From Zoogloea sp041911615 (lineage in GTDB: Bacteria > Pseudomonadota > Gammaproteobacteria > Burkholderiales > Rhodocyclaceae): DNA of 64,000 nt. Positions 42,452 to 51,450 of the stretch are shown here, in pieces. The stretch lies in the NCBI RefSeq assembly GCF_041911615.1, contig NZ_JAYROR010000099.1, forward strand, positions 28,166-92,165, in the 5' to 3' direction. Both the position numbers and the translations under genes were made by a program. The notes under the pieces are model-generated. The model worked only from the letters and a program-made list of their open reading frames with translations. It did not search any database and was not told where the DNA came from. The stretch's first letter is position 1. Every line of letters begins with the position of its first letter.

Positions 42452-43861
42452 ATGCAAGCGCAGACGCTTTACGAAAAATTGTGGTCGAGCCATGTGGTGC
42501 ACGTCGAAGAAGACGGCACCGCGCTGATCTACATCGATCGTCACCTGGTTCACGAAGTCACCAGCCCGCAGGCCTTCGAAGGCCTCAAGCTGGCCGGGCG
42601 CAAGCCCTGGCGCGTGAATTCCATCGTGGCCACGGCCGACCACAACACGCCCACCGACCACTGGGACAAGGGCATTCAGGACCCGGTCTCCCGTCAGCAG
42701 GTGGAAACCCTCGACAGCAACATCCGCGAAGTCGGTGCGCTGGCCTATTTCCCGTTCAAGGATCAGCGACAGGGCATCGTTCATGTGATCGGCCCGGAAA
42801 ACGGTGCCACGCTGCCAGGCATGACCGTTGTCTGCGGCGACTCGCACACCTCCACCCACGGCGCCTTTGCCTGCCTCGCGCACGGCATCGGCACGTCCGA
42901 GGTCGAGCACGTCATGGCGACCCAGTGCCTGCTGCAGAAGAAATCCAAGACGATGCTCATCCGCGTCGAGGGCAAGCTCGGCGCCGGTGTCACCGCCAAG
43001 GATGTCGTACTCGCGATCATCGGCAGGATCGGTACCGCCGGTGGCACCGGCTATGCGATGGAGTTCGGCGGCAGCGCGATCCGCAGCCTGTCGATGGAAG
43101 GTCGCATGACCATCTGCAACATGGCGATCGAGGCCGGTGCCCGCGCCGGTCTGGTGGCCGTGGACGACAAGACCATCGAATACCTGAAAGATCGTCCCTT
43201 CTCGCCCCGTGGCGAACAGTGGGATCGCGCCGTCGAATACTGGCGTACCCTGCATTCCGACGATGGCGCGGTGTTCGACGCGGTGGTCGAGCTCGACGCG
43301 GCCCAGATCCTGCCGCAGGTCACCTGGGGCACTTCGCCCGAGATGGTCGCGTCGATCGATGCCGTGGTCCCCGATCCGGCCCTCGAGAAGGATCCGGTGA
43401 AGCGCGAGGGCATGGCCCGCGCCCTGCAATACATGGGGCTGACGCCGCGCACGCCGATCAAGTCGATCGCCATCGACAAGGTGTTCATCGGCTCGTGCAC
43501 CAACTCCCGGATCGAGGACCTGCGCGCTGCTGCCGTCGTCGCCAAGGGGCGTCGCAAGGCCGACAACGTCAAGCTGGTGCTGGTCGTGCCGGGTTCCGGT
43601 CTGGTCAAGCGCCAGGCCGAGGCCGAAGGGCTCGACAAGATCTTCGTCGCGGCGGGCTTCGAGTGGCGCGAGCCGGGGTGTTCGATGTGCCTGGCGATGA
43701 ACGCCGATCGCCTTGAGCCGGGCGAGCGCTGCGCGTCCACGTCCAACCGCAACTTCGAAGGCCGCCAGGGGGCAGGTGGGCGTACCCACCTGGTGAGCCC
43801 GGCCATGGCCGCCGCTGCTGCGATCGCCGGCCATTTTGCCGACGTGCGTGAACTCGGCTAA
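42452..43861 (+). CDS. leuC: 3-isopropylmalate dehydratase large subunit
   Basis: 469 residues. An aconitase-type [4Fe-4S] enzyme, it isomerises 2- to 3-isopropylmalate with LeuD in leucine synthesis. Cluster cysteines lie in VFIGSCTNSRIEDL and the WREPGCSMCLAMN segment; the catalytic His region is CGDSHTSTHGAFACLAHGIGTSEVEH. The start MQAQTLYEKLWSSHVV is the conserved family N-terminus. leuD follows after the small entericidin gene. Confidence 0.97.
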   Translation: MQAQTLYEKLWSSHVVHVEEDGTALIYIDRHLVHEVTSPQAFEGLKLAGRKPWRVNSIVATADHNTPTDHWDKGIQDPVSRQQVETLDSNIREVGALAYFPFKDQRQGIVHVIGPENGATLPGMTVVCGDSHTSTHGAFACLAHGIGTSEVEHVMATQCLLQKKSKTMLIRVEGKLGAGVTAKDVVLAIIGRIGTAGGTGYAMEFGGSAIRSLSMEGRMTICNMAIEAGARAGLVAVDDKTIEYLKDRPFSPRGEQWDRAVEYWRTLHSDDGAVFDAVVELDAAQILPQVTWGTSPEMVASIDAVVPDPALEKDPVKREGMARALQYMGLTPRTPIKSIAIDKVFIGSCTNSRIEDLRAAAVVAKGRRKADNVKLVLVVPGSGLVKRQAEAEGLDKIFVAAGFEWREPGCSMCLAMNADRLEPGERCASTSNRNFEGRQGAGGRTHLVSPAMAAAAAIAGHFADVRELG

Positions 43862-43881
43862 GCGAGCGGAGGAACAGGGTG

Positions 43882-44007
43882 ATGCGCAGATTTGCGGCAA
43901 TCATCGGCGTTTTCGCCGTGCTTTTCCTGAGTGGCTGCAACACCATCCAGGGGCTCGGCAAGGATATTGAAAAGGGTGGCGAAGCCATCCAGAAGGCAGC
44001 CAAGTAA
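43882..44007 (+). CDS. ecn: Entericidin A/B-family small lipoprotein
   Basis: 41 residues. The signal MRRFAAIIGVFAVLFLSGC ends at lipobox LSGC (Cys19). The mature 23 residues contain the entericidin signature CNTIQGLGKDIEKGGEAIQKAAK. In E. coli EcnA/EcnB form a stationary-phase antidote/toxin pair; single copies in other bacteria have unclear roles. GGAGG lies before the ATG. The stop TAA is one base from the leuD ATG, so translation is probably coupled to leuD. No paired second copy is present. Confidence 0.9.
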   Translation: MRRFAAIIGVFAVLFLSGCNTIQGLGKDIEKGGEAIQKAAK

Positions 44008-44008
44008 G

Positions 44009-44647
44009 ATGAAACCTTTCACCAGACTCGACGGGCTCGTGGCGCCGATGGACCGCGCCAACGTGGATACCGACGCGATCATTCCCAAGCAGTTCCTCAA
44101 GTCGATCAAGCGTAGCGGCTTCGGCCCCAACCTGTTCGACGAATGGCGTTACATGGACGTCGGCCAGCCCGGCCAGGACAACGCCGGCCGTCCCCGAAAC
44201 CCGGACTTCGTCCTCAATCAGCCCCGTTATCAGGGGGCCCAGGTTCTGCTCACCCGCGACAATTTCGGCTGTGGCAGCTCCCGTGAGCATGCCCCCTGGG
44301 CGCTCGAGGATTTCGGCTTCCGCGTGCTGATCGGCCCGAGTTTTGCCGACATCTTCTTCAACAACTGCTTCAAGAACGGCTTGCTGCCGATCAAGCTGGC
44401 GGCCGAAGAGGTGGACGCGCTGTTTGCCCAGTGCCACGCCACCACCGGCTACCGTCTCACGGTCGATCTCGACGCCAAGACGATCACCCGCCCTGACGGT
44501 AAGGTGATTCCCTTCAACGTCGATCCGTTCCGTCGCGAGTGCCTGCTCAACGGCTGGGACGATATCGGACTGACTCTGCGTCACTCCGACAAGATCCGCG
44601 ATTACGAAGCCCGCCGTCGCATTGACCAGCCCTGGCTGTTTGCCTGA
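44009..44647 (+). CDS. leuD: 3-isopropylmalate dehydratase small subunit
   Basis: 212 residues. It is the swivelling partner of LeuC, with the aconitase C-terminal fold. The family N-terminus is MKPFTRLDGLVAPMDRANVDTDAIIPKQFLK, and the substrate loop is NFGCGSSREHAPWAL. The ATG starts directly after the entericidin stop; the 5' end of the open frame upstream is that gene's other frame. leuB follows after 54 bp. It is intact. Confidence 0.97.
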   Translation: MKPFTRLDGLVAPMDRANVDTDAIIPKQFLKSIKRSGFGPNLFDEWRYMDVGQPGQDNAGRPRNPDFVLNQPRYQGAQVLLTRDNFGCGSSREHAPWALEDFGFRVLIGPSFADIFFNNCFKNGLLPIKLAAEEVDALFAQCHATTGYRLTVDLDAKTITRPDGKVIPFNVDPFRRECLLNGWDDIGLTLRHSDKIRDYEARRRIDQPWLFA

Positions 44648-44701
44648 TCGCCCCGGCGGCCTGCGCCGCCGCGCCAACCCATAACAAACTGGAAATAGAA
44701 G

Positions 44702-45763
44702 ATGAAAATCTGTGTTCTGCCGGGTGACGGCATCGGCCCCGAAATCATGGATCAGACGCTGCGCGTGCTGGAGGCGCTGCGGGGCGATGGCGTGAATTTC
44801 GAAGCCGAATTCGCGCTTGTCGGGGGCGCTGCGGTGGATGCGACCGGCACGCCGTTGCCGGAAGCCACCGTCAAGCTGGCCGACGAGGCCGATGCGCTGC
44901 TGCTTGGCGCCGTCGGTGGTCCCAAGTGGGATAACTACCCCCGCGATCAACGCCCCGAGCGCGGTCTGCTGGGCATCCGCAAGCAGCTGGAGCTGTTCGC
45001 CAACCTGCGTCCGGCGATCCTCTATCCCGAGCTGGCCAACGCGTCCTCGCTGAAGCCCGAGATCGTCTCCGGCCTCGACATCCTGATCGTGCGCGAGCTC
45101 ACGGGCGACATCTATTTCGGTCAGCCCCGCGGCATTCGCGAGGAGAACGGCGAGCGCGTCGGCTTCAACACCATGGTTTACGCCGAGTCCGAGATCCGCC
45201 GCATCGGCAAAGTGGCCTTCGAGGCTGCCCGCAAGCGCGGCAAGAAGCTGTGCTCGGTGGATAAGATGAACGTCCTCGAAACGACCCAGCTGTGGCGCGA
45301 CGTGATGATCGAGCTGTCCGCCGACTACCCGGACGTCGAGCTCTCCCACATGCTGGTCGACAATGCGGCGATGCAACTGGTCCGCGCGCCGAAGCAGTTC
45401 GACGTGATGGTGACCGGCAACATGTTCGGCGACATCCTATCCGACGAAGCGTCGATGCTCACCGGCTCCATCGGCATGCTGCCGTCTGCATCGCTCAACG
45501 CCGCAGGCAAGGGCATGTACGAACCGAGCCACGGTTCGGCGCCCGACATCGCCGGCAAGGACGTCGCCAACCCGCTCGCCACGATGCTGTCGGCCGCGAT
45601 GATGCTGCGTTACAGTTTCAACCTTGAAACGCAGGCGGCGCGGATCGAGACCGCGGTGAAGAAAGTGCTCGCCGCCGGGTATCGCACCGGCGACATCTAC
45701 GAACCGGGCACCCGTCGGGTCGGTACCAAGGAAATGGGCGACGCGGTCATCGCGGCGCTGTAA
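44702..45763 (+). CDS. leuB: 3-isopropylmalate dehydrogenase
   Basis: 353 residues. It oxidatively decarboxylates 3-isopropylmalate using NAD+. It begins MKICVLPGDGIGPEIMDQTLRVL. Substrate-binding arginines lie in LFANLRPA and VRELTGDIYFG, the metal-binding Asp in FDVMVTGNMFGDILSDEASML, and the NAD-loop is HGSAPDIAGKDVANP. It completes leuC-ecn-leuD-leuB. asd follows after 40 bp on the same strand, perhaps with its own TATAAA-type -10 in the gap. Confidence 0.97.
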   Translation: MKICVLPGDGIGPEIMDQTLRVLEALRGDGVNFEAEFALVGGAAVDATGTPLPEATVKLADEADALLLGAVGGPKWDNYPRDQRPERGLLGIRKQLELFANLRPAILYPELANASSLKPEIVSGLDILIVRELTGDIYFGQPRGIREENGERVGFNTMVYAESEIRRIGKVAFEAARKRGKKLCSVDKMNVLETTQLWRDVMIELSADYPDVELSHMLVDNAAMQLVRAPKQFDVMVTGNMFGDILSDEASMLTGSIGMLPSASLNAAGKGMYEPSHGSAPDIAGKDVANPLATMLSAAMMLRYSFNLETQAARIETAVKKVLAAGYRTGDIYEPGTRRVGTKEMGDAVIAAL

Positions 45764-45803
45764 CTCACCTATAAAAGCAGTTCAAGTCTGATCGGGGAAA
45801 TCA

Positions 45804-46928
45804 ATGAAAAGAGTGGGTCTGGTTGGTTGGCGTGGCATGGTCGGATCCGTGCTCATGCAGCGCATGCGCGAGGAAAACGATTTCGCGCTGATCGAGCCGG
45901 TGTTCTTCACCACCTCCAATCCGGGTGGCAAGGCGCCCAACTTCGGCAAGGAAGCGCCTGCGCTGAAGGACGCGAAGAACATCGACGAACTGAAGGCGAT
46001 GGACATCGTCATCACCTGTCAGGGTGGGGACTACACCAACGAGGTGTACCCGAAACTGCGCGCCGCCGGCTGGAACGGCCACTGGATCGATGCCGCGTCC
46101 TCGCTGCGCATGGACCCGAAGGCTGTCATCATCCTCGACCCGGTCAACATGAACGTGATCAAGGATGCCCTTTCCAAGGGGGGGCGTGACTGGATCGGCG
46201 GCAACTGCACCGTGTCGCTGATGTTGATGGCGCTCGGTGGCCTCTTCCAGCGCGATCTGGTCGAATGGGCGACCTCCATGACCTACCAGGCCGCGTCGGG
46301 TGCCGGCGCTCAGAACATGCGCGAGCTGCTTTCGCAGATGGGCGAGCTCAACCGCTCCGTCAAGGAACTGCTCGATGATCCCGCGTCCGCCATCCTCGAC
46401 ATCGATCGTGAAGTGGCCGGTACCATGCGCGACGACGCGTTCCCGTCGTCCAACTTCGGCGTGCCGCTGGCCGGTTCGCTGATCCCCTGGATCGACAAGG
46501 ATCTGGGCAACGGCCAGTCCAAGGAAGAATGGAAGGGCGGCGTCGAGACCAACAAGATTCTCGGTCGCGGCGAAGGATTCAGCGCGCCGGCGGTGCCCAT
46601 CGACGGTCTCTGCGTGCGTATCGGTGCAATGCGTTGCCACAGCCAGGCGCTGACCCTGAAGCTGCGCAAGGACATCCCGATCGACGAGATCGAGTCCATG
46701 CTGGCCTCCGCCAACGACTGGGTGAAGGTTGTGCCGAACCAGCGCGAGGCGTCCATGCGCGACCTGACGCCGACGGCGGTGACTGGCACGCTGACGGTGC
46801 CGGTCGGCCGTTTGCGCAAGCTTGCGATGGGGGGCGAGTACCTCTCGGCCTTCACCGTGGGCGACCAGCTTCTCTGGGGTGCAGCCGAGCCGCTGCGGCG
46901 CATGTTGCGCGTCCTGCTCGAGGGTTGA
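45804..46928 (+). CDS. asd: Aspartate-semialdehyde dehydrogenase
   Basis: 374 residues, the gamma/betaproteobacterial Asd type. It begins with the NADP-binding VGLVGWRGMVGSVLMQRM. The catalytic Cys is in GGNCTVSLMLMALGGLF (about residue 134), and substrate Arg/His residues are near RIGAMRCHSQALTLKL. It makes aspartate semialdehyde for lysine (used by DapA at 5.5 kb), threonine and methionine. It lies downstream of leuB and is followed by a strong terminator. Confidence 0.97.
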   Translation: MKRVGLVGWRGMVGSVLMQRMREENDFALIEPVFFTTSNPGGKAPNFGKEAPALKDAKNIDELKAMDIVITCQGGDYTNEVYPKLRAAGWNGHWIDAASSLRMDPKAVIILDPVNMNVIKDALSKGGRDWIGGNCTVSLMLMALGGLFQRDLVEWATSMTYQAASGAGAQNMRELLSQMGELNRSVKELLDDPASAILDIDREVAGTMRDDAFPSSNFGVPLAGSLIPWIDKDLGNGQSKEEWKGGVETNKILGRGEGFSAPAVPIDGLCVRIGAMRCHSQALTLKLRKDIPIDEIESMLASANDWVKVVPNQREASMRDLTPTAVTGTLTVPVGRLRKLAMGGEYLSAFTVGDQLLWGAAEPLRRMLRVLLEG

Positions 46929-46931
46929 TGC

Positions 46932-46962
46932 AAAAAAAGGCGGCGCAAGCCGCCTTTTTTTA
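46932..46962 (+). terminator. Rho-independent terminator after asd
   Basis: A run of seven A residues, then GGCGGC-GCAA-GCCGCC and TTTTTTT. It closes the leu-asd gene run. Confidence 0.92.
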
Positions 46963-47065
46963 TATGCAGTGTAATTTAGTGCTAAGTTCAAACACCGCTT
47001 GAACTTGCCTCACCAAACCCATGATGTTATGTTCATCGATAACTCGATTTCGATGATCAGCCTTC

Positions 47066-50002
47066 GTGCATAAGAACCTCGTGAAAAGTCGGCTTAAGCG
47101 CACCCTGCTCGCGGCCTCCATCAGCGCCTTGTCCTTCAGCGCCACCGCCGCGGGGCTGGGGCGTATCACCGTCCTGAGTGGGCTCGGCCAGCCGTTGCGG
47201 GCTGAGGTGGAGATTGCCGCCTCGCCCGAAGAAATCCAGAACATGACCGCCCGGCTCGCTTCCGTCGAAGCCTTCCGGCAGGCCGGTGTCGATTACCCCT
47301 CTTCGGTGAGCGGGCTGCGCATGGCCGTCGAGCGTCGCGGCAATGGAGCCGTCGTGCGGGTCACGAGCGATCGGCCGATCAACGAACCCTTCGTGGACAT
47401 GCTGGTCGAGCTGAACTGGTCGGCTGGCAGGCTCATTCGGGAATACACTTTCCTGCTCGATCCGCCGGATGCCGGTGCCCCGCGTGCAGCCGTTGCGGTT
47501 GCTTCCCCCGAAATGCGAGGTGCGACGCCCTACGCGCGGGCTGAGGCGGCTGCAAGTCGGCGTGCCACAACCCCTCGTGCAGCCCGGCCTGTCGCTGCAC
47601 CGGGTGCGGGTCGTACTTACACCGTTCAGCCGGGCGATACCCTCAACCGGATCGCGATGGAAAATCGTCCCGAAGGCGTCTCGATGGAGCAGATGCTGAC
47701 GGCGTTGTTCCAGGGTAATCGGGCTGCTTTTGCCGGCGACAACATGAACCGCCTTCAGGCCGGTCGGATCCTGCGCATCCCCGATGCGGAGAGCATTCGA
47801 CAGGGCGGTGAAGGTGGGCGTCAGCAGATCGTTGCCCAGTCTGCCGATTTCGGACGTTACCGGCAGAAGCTCGCCGAGCAGGCTGCGGCAGCGCCCGCGA
47901 AGGAAACACCTGCCGTTCAGCGCAGTGCCGGCAAGATCGGCGCCAAGGTCGAAGATCGGGCGCCGGCCGCTGCGGGCACCAGCGATCAGCTCAAGGTGTC
48001 CAAGAGCGAGGAAGGTCTGCGCGCGGGGGCGGCCGGGGGCGAGAAATCCGTTGCCCGTCTGCAGGCGCTCGAAGAAGATCTGGTCTCCCGCGACAAGGCA
48101 TTGCGCGAAGCCAACACCCGTCTCGCGGAGCTCGAAAAGAGCATCAAGGAGTTGCAACGTCTGGTCGAGCTGAAGAGCCAGGGCATGGCGCAGATGCAGT
48201 CCGACGCCCCCCCCGCGCAGGCAGCCGCGCCCGTTGCCCCGCCCGTCGCGCAGGCTCCTGTGCCTCCTGCTGCGCCGGTTCCGGCAGCCGTGCCGGAAGC
48301 GGAAAAACCCGCTGCGCTACCGAAGGCGCCTGAGCCGATCGTCGAACCCAAGCCTGCTCCGCCCGCGCCAGTCGCCGAGGCGCCGAAGCCGGCTCCCGCC
48401 AGTCCGCCGCCGGAGGCCCCGTCGAACGCGCCGAGCGACGACTCGTCCCTTTATCTCGGTATCGGAGGCGTGCTGGCCTTGCTGCTGGGCTGGGGCGGCT
48501 ACAAGCTGTATCAGCGGCGCAGTGGTCAGGGTGCTCCGACGACGACGCCGGCGCTGTCCGAGTTCGGTGACGGCTCCAATTCCGTGTTCGGTAGTGCGGG
48601 CGGTCAGAGCGTCGATACCGGCAGCAGCAGCCAGATTCAGACCGACTTCAGTCAGTCCGGCCTGTCTTCGATCGATACCGACGAAGGCGTCGATCCGGTG
48701 GCCGAGGCGGATGTTTACATGGCTTACGGGCGTGATGCCCAGGCCGAGGAAATCCTGCTCGATGCGCTGAAGACCGATCCGGGTCGGACGGGGGTGCATC
48801 TCAAGCTCCTCGAGATTTACGCGCAGCGCAAGAACCTCAAGCAGTTCGAGACCACGGCTACGGAGCTGTATTCTCTGACCGGTGGTAATGGTCAGGACTG
48901 GGAAAAGGCCGCCGCGCTGGGGCGCAAGGTCGATCCTGACAGCCCCCTGTACCGGATTCCCGCACCTGGCGTGCCGGCGGGGCCCGCAGCGATGCCTTCG
49001 CCGCCGTCCGTGCCGGCGGGGCCACAGACCATTTCGGGTGCCGTGGGCGGTGCCACGGGCTTCGTTCAGGCCGGCGCAGCGCGCGTGCCAGCAGCCCAGC
49101 CCGCATTTGTCGCTAACGAGCCGCAGCCGCCAGTGAGCGACGATCCGCTCGAGTCGCCTTCACAGCTGAAGGACACCTGGGCGTTGCCTGGTGATCTCAA
49201 TCAGTACACCAGCATGGAGGACATCGATCGGGCAGTGTCGGCCGACACTCAGCAGGTGGCTGACGTGGCGCATCCGGAGCCCGTTTCCCTCGATTTCGAT
49301 CTGGATCTCAATGCCGGCAATGACGCCAACAGCGCCCGGACGGTAACGCTCAACAGCAGCGCGCCCTCGGCGAGCAGTGGTCTCGATTTCGATCTCGGTT
49401 TCGATCAGTCTTTCGACATGGGCTCGACCCTGGTGGCAGGCGACGCCATGCCGCCCAGCCTGCAGTCCACGTCTACCAAACCGCAGCGTCTGAGCACCGA
49501 TCTGGGTTTGCCGGATCCGAGCGATCTCGATTTCGAGCTGAGTTCCGAGTTCGGTACCCACAGCCCGGATGCCGGCGATCAGACGGTGGATGTGGATCTC
49601 ACCGCAACGCTGGCAGACGACGGAATCCGTGAGTCCCTGGATTCCGCGACGGTGGACCTCGAACGGACGAGTTTCGACAGCAGTCTGCTCGATTTTGACT
49701 TCGAACTGGACGACAAGGCCGAACCCAAGGCCCCCACGCGGACTGCAGTTGCGGATCTGAGCCCGACGCGACTGAGTTCCGAGATCGATACTGCGATCGA
49801 ACTGCCCGATGCCGGGCCGCCGACCGAGCCTCCGCTCGATCTGGATCTGCAGCAGGAAGTCGCGACCAAGCTGGAGTTGGCGCGGGCCTACGAAGAGATG
49901 GGCGACAAGGATGGTGCCCGCGAACTGGTGGAAGAAGTGCTCCGCGAAGGTTCCGGGCGTCAGCAGGAAGAGGCGCGCACGATCCTGTCCCGTCTGTCCT
50001 GA
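47066..50002 (+). CDS. fimV: FimV/HubP-family polar protein
   Basis: 978 residues from a GTG start; GTG 47081 is also possible. A signal peptide (to about residue 29) precedes the conserved FimV N-terminal domain (LGRITVLSGLGQPLRAEVEI). A LysM domain (about 184-242) is followed by a coiled coil (about 330-375), a Pro/Ala-rich stretch and a membrane helix near 465 (LGIGGVLALLLGWGGYKLY). A long acidic cytoplasmic region has a TPR-like segment and ends with the C-terminal FimV motif KLELARAYEEMGDKDGARELV. FimV/HubP proteins organise the cell pole for type IV pili, flagella or chromosome segregation. It is upstream of truA, as in Pseudomonas. Confidence 0.93.
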   Translation: MHKNLVKSRLKRTLLAASISALSFSATAAGLGRITVLSGLGQPLRAEVEIAASPEEIQNMTARLASVEAFRQAGVDYPSSVSGLRMAVERRGNGAVVRVTSDRPINEPFVDMLVELNWSAGRLIREYTFLLDPPDAGAPRAAVAVASPEMRGATPYARAEAAASRRATTPRAARPVAAPGAGRTYTVQPGDTLNRIAMENRPEGVSMEQMLTALFQGNRAAFAGDNMNRLQAGRILRIPDAESIRQGGEGGRQQIVAQSADFGRYRQKLAEQAAAAPAKETPAVQRSAGKIGAKVEDRAPAAAGTSDQLKVSKSEEGLRAGAAGGEKSVARLQALEEDLVSRDKALREANTRLAELEKSIKELQRLVELKSQGMAQMQSDAPPAQAAAPVAPPVAQAPVPPAAPVPAAVPEAEKPAALPKAPEPIVEPKPAPPAPVAEAPKPAPASPPPEAPSNAPSDDSSLYLGIGGVLALLLGWGGYKLYQRRSGQGAPTTTPALSEFGDGSNSVFGSAGGQSVDTGSSSQIQTDFSQSGLSSIDTDEGVDPVAEADVYMAYGRDAQAEEILLDALKTDPGRTGVHLKLLEIYAQRKNLKQFETTATELYSLTGGNGQDWEKAAALGRKVDPDSPLYRIPAPGVPAGPAAMPSPPSVPAGPQTISGAVGGATGFVQAGAARVPAAQPAFVANEPQPPVSDDPLESPSQLKDTWALPGDLNQYTSMEDIDRAVSADTQQVADVAHPEPVSLDFDLDLNAGNDANSARTVTLNSSAPSASSGLDFDLGFDQSFDMGSTLVAGDAMPPSLQSTSTKPQRLSTDLGLPDPSDLDFELSSEFGTHSPDAGDQTVDVDLTATLADDGIRESLDSATVDLERTSFDSSLLDFDFELDDKAEPKAPTRTAVADLSPTRLSSEIDTAIELPDAGPPTEPPLDLDLQQEVATKLELARAYEEMGDKDGARELVEEVLREGSGRQQEEARTILSRLS

Positions 50003-50057
50003 GCGGAATGTACGAGGATGAGGTCGTGACGTGGTGGCGGGGAGCCGGTTGTAGTTG

Positions 50058-50657
50058 ATGCTTCATCCGGCTACGCGCCTCGTTGTCTGGATTGCGCTGG
50101 TCGCATTTTCACAACTGGCCCGAGGCCCCGCGTTGGGGGGCTTCGGGCTTGTCGTTATGGTGCTCGCCGGATGGTTCGCGCGTCGGCGTGCCTGGCGCCT
50201 GCTCAGGCGGAGCCGCTTCCTCGTACTCGTGTTGGTGGTGCTGTTCGGTTGCTTTACGCCGGGTGAAGCCGTGATGTCGGCCCTGGCTGGATTGGCCCCG
50301 ACCCGCGAAGGATTGGCGCTCGCACTGCTCCACGGCCTGCGTCTTGTCTTGGTCGTGCTGCTGGTGGCGCTGTTGCTCGAGACCACGGGCGAGCACGCGC
50401 TTGTCGCGGGCTTGATCACGCTGGCGTCGCCGCTGGCGGGGCTGGGGCTGTCGGTCGAACGGTTAGCGGTTCGGGTTCTCCTCGTGTTGCGTTATGTGGA
50501 AACACCGCCTGCGGGTGGTTGGCGGGCATTGATCGGCGAAGAAGGGATGGTGTCGCCTTCCGAAGCCCTGTCTGTCAACGTCGCGACCTTGCGGTGGTGG
50601 GATCGGATGGCAATGGTTGGAGTGGCGATGGCAATAGCGTGGGGTGCGAGCCAGTGA
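50058..50657 (+). CDS. Integral membrane protein, possibly CbiQ/EcfT-like
   Basis: 199 residues with about five hydrophobic segments. The pattern of an early helix pair, then RRSRFLVLVLVVLFGCFTPGEAV and a loop before LLHGLRLVLVVLLVALLLETT is distantly reminiscent of the transmembrane T component of energy-coupling-factor transporters (CbiQ/EcfT). I cannot confirm the family, and no ATPase or substrate-binding partner lies nearby. The ATG at 50058 is preferred; a TTG precedes it. The stop overlaps the truA GTG start (GTGA), so the genes are coupled. Confidence 0.72.
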   Translation: MLHPATRLVVWIALVAFSQLARGPALGGFGLVVMVLAGWFARRRAWRLLRRSRFLVLVLVVLFGCFTPGEAVMSALAGLAPTREGLALALLHGLRLVLVVLLVALLLETTGEHALVAGLITLASPLAGLGLSVERLAVRVLLVLRYVETPPAGGWRALIGEEGMVSPSEALSVNVATLRWWDRMAMVGVAMAIAWGASQ

Positions 50658-51448
50658 GGGTGGCGTTAGGTATCGAGTATGCCGGGGACGCTTTCGAGGG
50701 CTGGCAGACCCAGTCCCATGGGCGCACGGTGCAGGATGCCCTCGAGGCAGCGCTGATGCAGATTGCTCAGGTGCCGGTGAAGTTGATGTGCGCGGGGCGA
50801 ACCGACACCGGTGTGCATGCTACGGCCCAGGTGGCACATTTCGACACGACGGTTCGCCGCCCGCTCGAGGCCTGGGTGCGCGGGGTGAACAGCCACCTGC
50901 CGGCAAGTGTCGGGGTGCTGTGGGCGGTGGAGGTGGATGAGGATTTTCACGCCCGCTTCAGCGCCGAATCACGGCGCTACCGCTACGTCCTGCTCAACCG
51001 CAAGATTCGTCCTGGTTTGCTGCGTGGGCGGGTCGGCTGGACGTTTGGGCCGCTGGACGTCGATGCGATGACCAAAGCCGCGCTGTGCCTCGTCGGCGAG
51101 CATGATTTCACGTCGTTTCGGGCAGCGGAGTGCCAGGCTAAGTCGCCCGTCCGGCAGGTTCATTCGGTGTCTGTCGCGCGTCAGGGGGATTACGTCCTGT
51201 TCGATTTTCACGCCAACGCCTTCCTTCATCACATGATCCGCAACCTGGTCGGTTCGCTGGTCTTCATCGGCAAGGGGCGACGACCGGTCGAGTGGATGGC
51301 CGAACTCCTTGCGGCGCGCAATCGCACCCTCGCGGCGCCGACCTTTGCGCCCGACGGGCTTTACCTGTGCGGCGTGGAGTATCCGCAACGGTGGCCGCTG
51401 CCGGGCGGGGGGCGTATCATCGCGGCTCCTCAACTGCTGCTGCCCTGA
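50654..51448 (+). CDS. truA: tRNA pseudouridine(38-40) synthase
   Basis: 264 residues from a GTG start that overlaps the preceding stop. It converts U38, U39 and U40 in the anticodon arm to pseudouridine. The catalytic Asp is in CAGRTDTGVHATAQVAHFDT, and FHARFSAESRRYRYVL and FLHHMIRNLVGSLVFIGKG are family motifs. The N-terminus VRVALGIEYAGDAFEGWQTQ matches other TruA proteins, confirming GTG. trpF begins 2 bp after the stop. Confidence 0.95.
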   Translation: MRVALGIEYAGDAFEGWQTQSHGRTVQDALEAALMQIAQVPVKLMCAGRTDTGVHATAQVAHFDTTVRRPLEAWVRGVNSHLPASVGVLWAVEVDEDFHARFSAESRRYRYVLLNRKIRPGLLRGRVGWTFGPLDVDAMTKAALCLVGEHDFTSFRAAECQAKSPVRQVHSVSVARQGDYVLFDFHANAFLHHMIRNLVGSLVFIGKGRRPVEWMAELLAARNRTLAAPTFAPDGLYLCGVEYPQRWPLPGGGRIIAAPQLLLP

Positions 51449-51450
51449 AC

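Noticed and set aside
42428..43900. A 490-codon open frame antisense to leuC
   Set aside because: It is the same GC-rich shadow effect; leuC has all its cluster cysteines on the plus strand.
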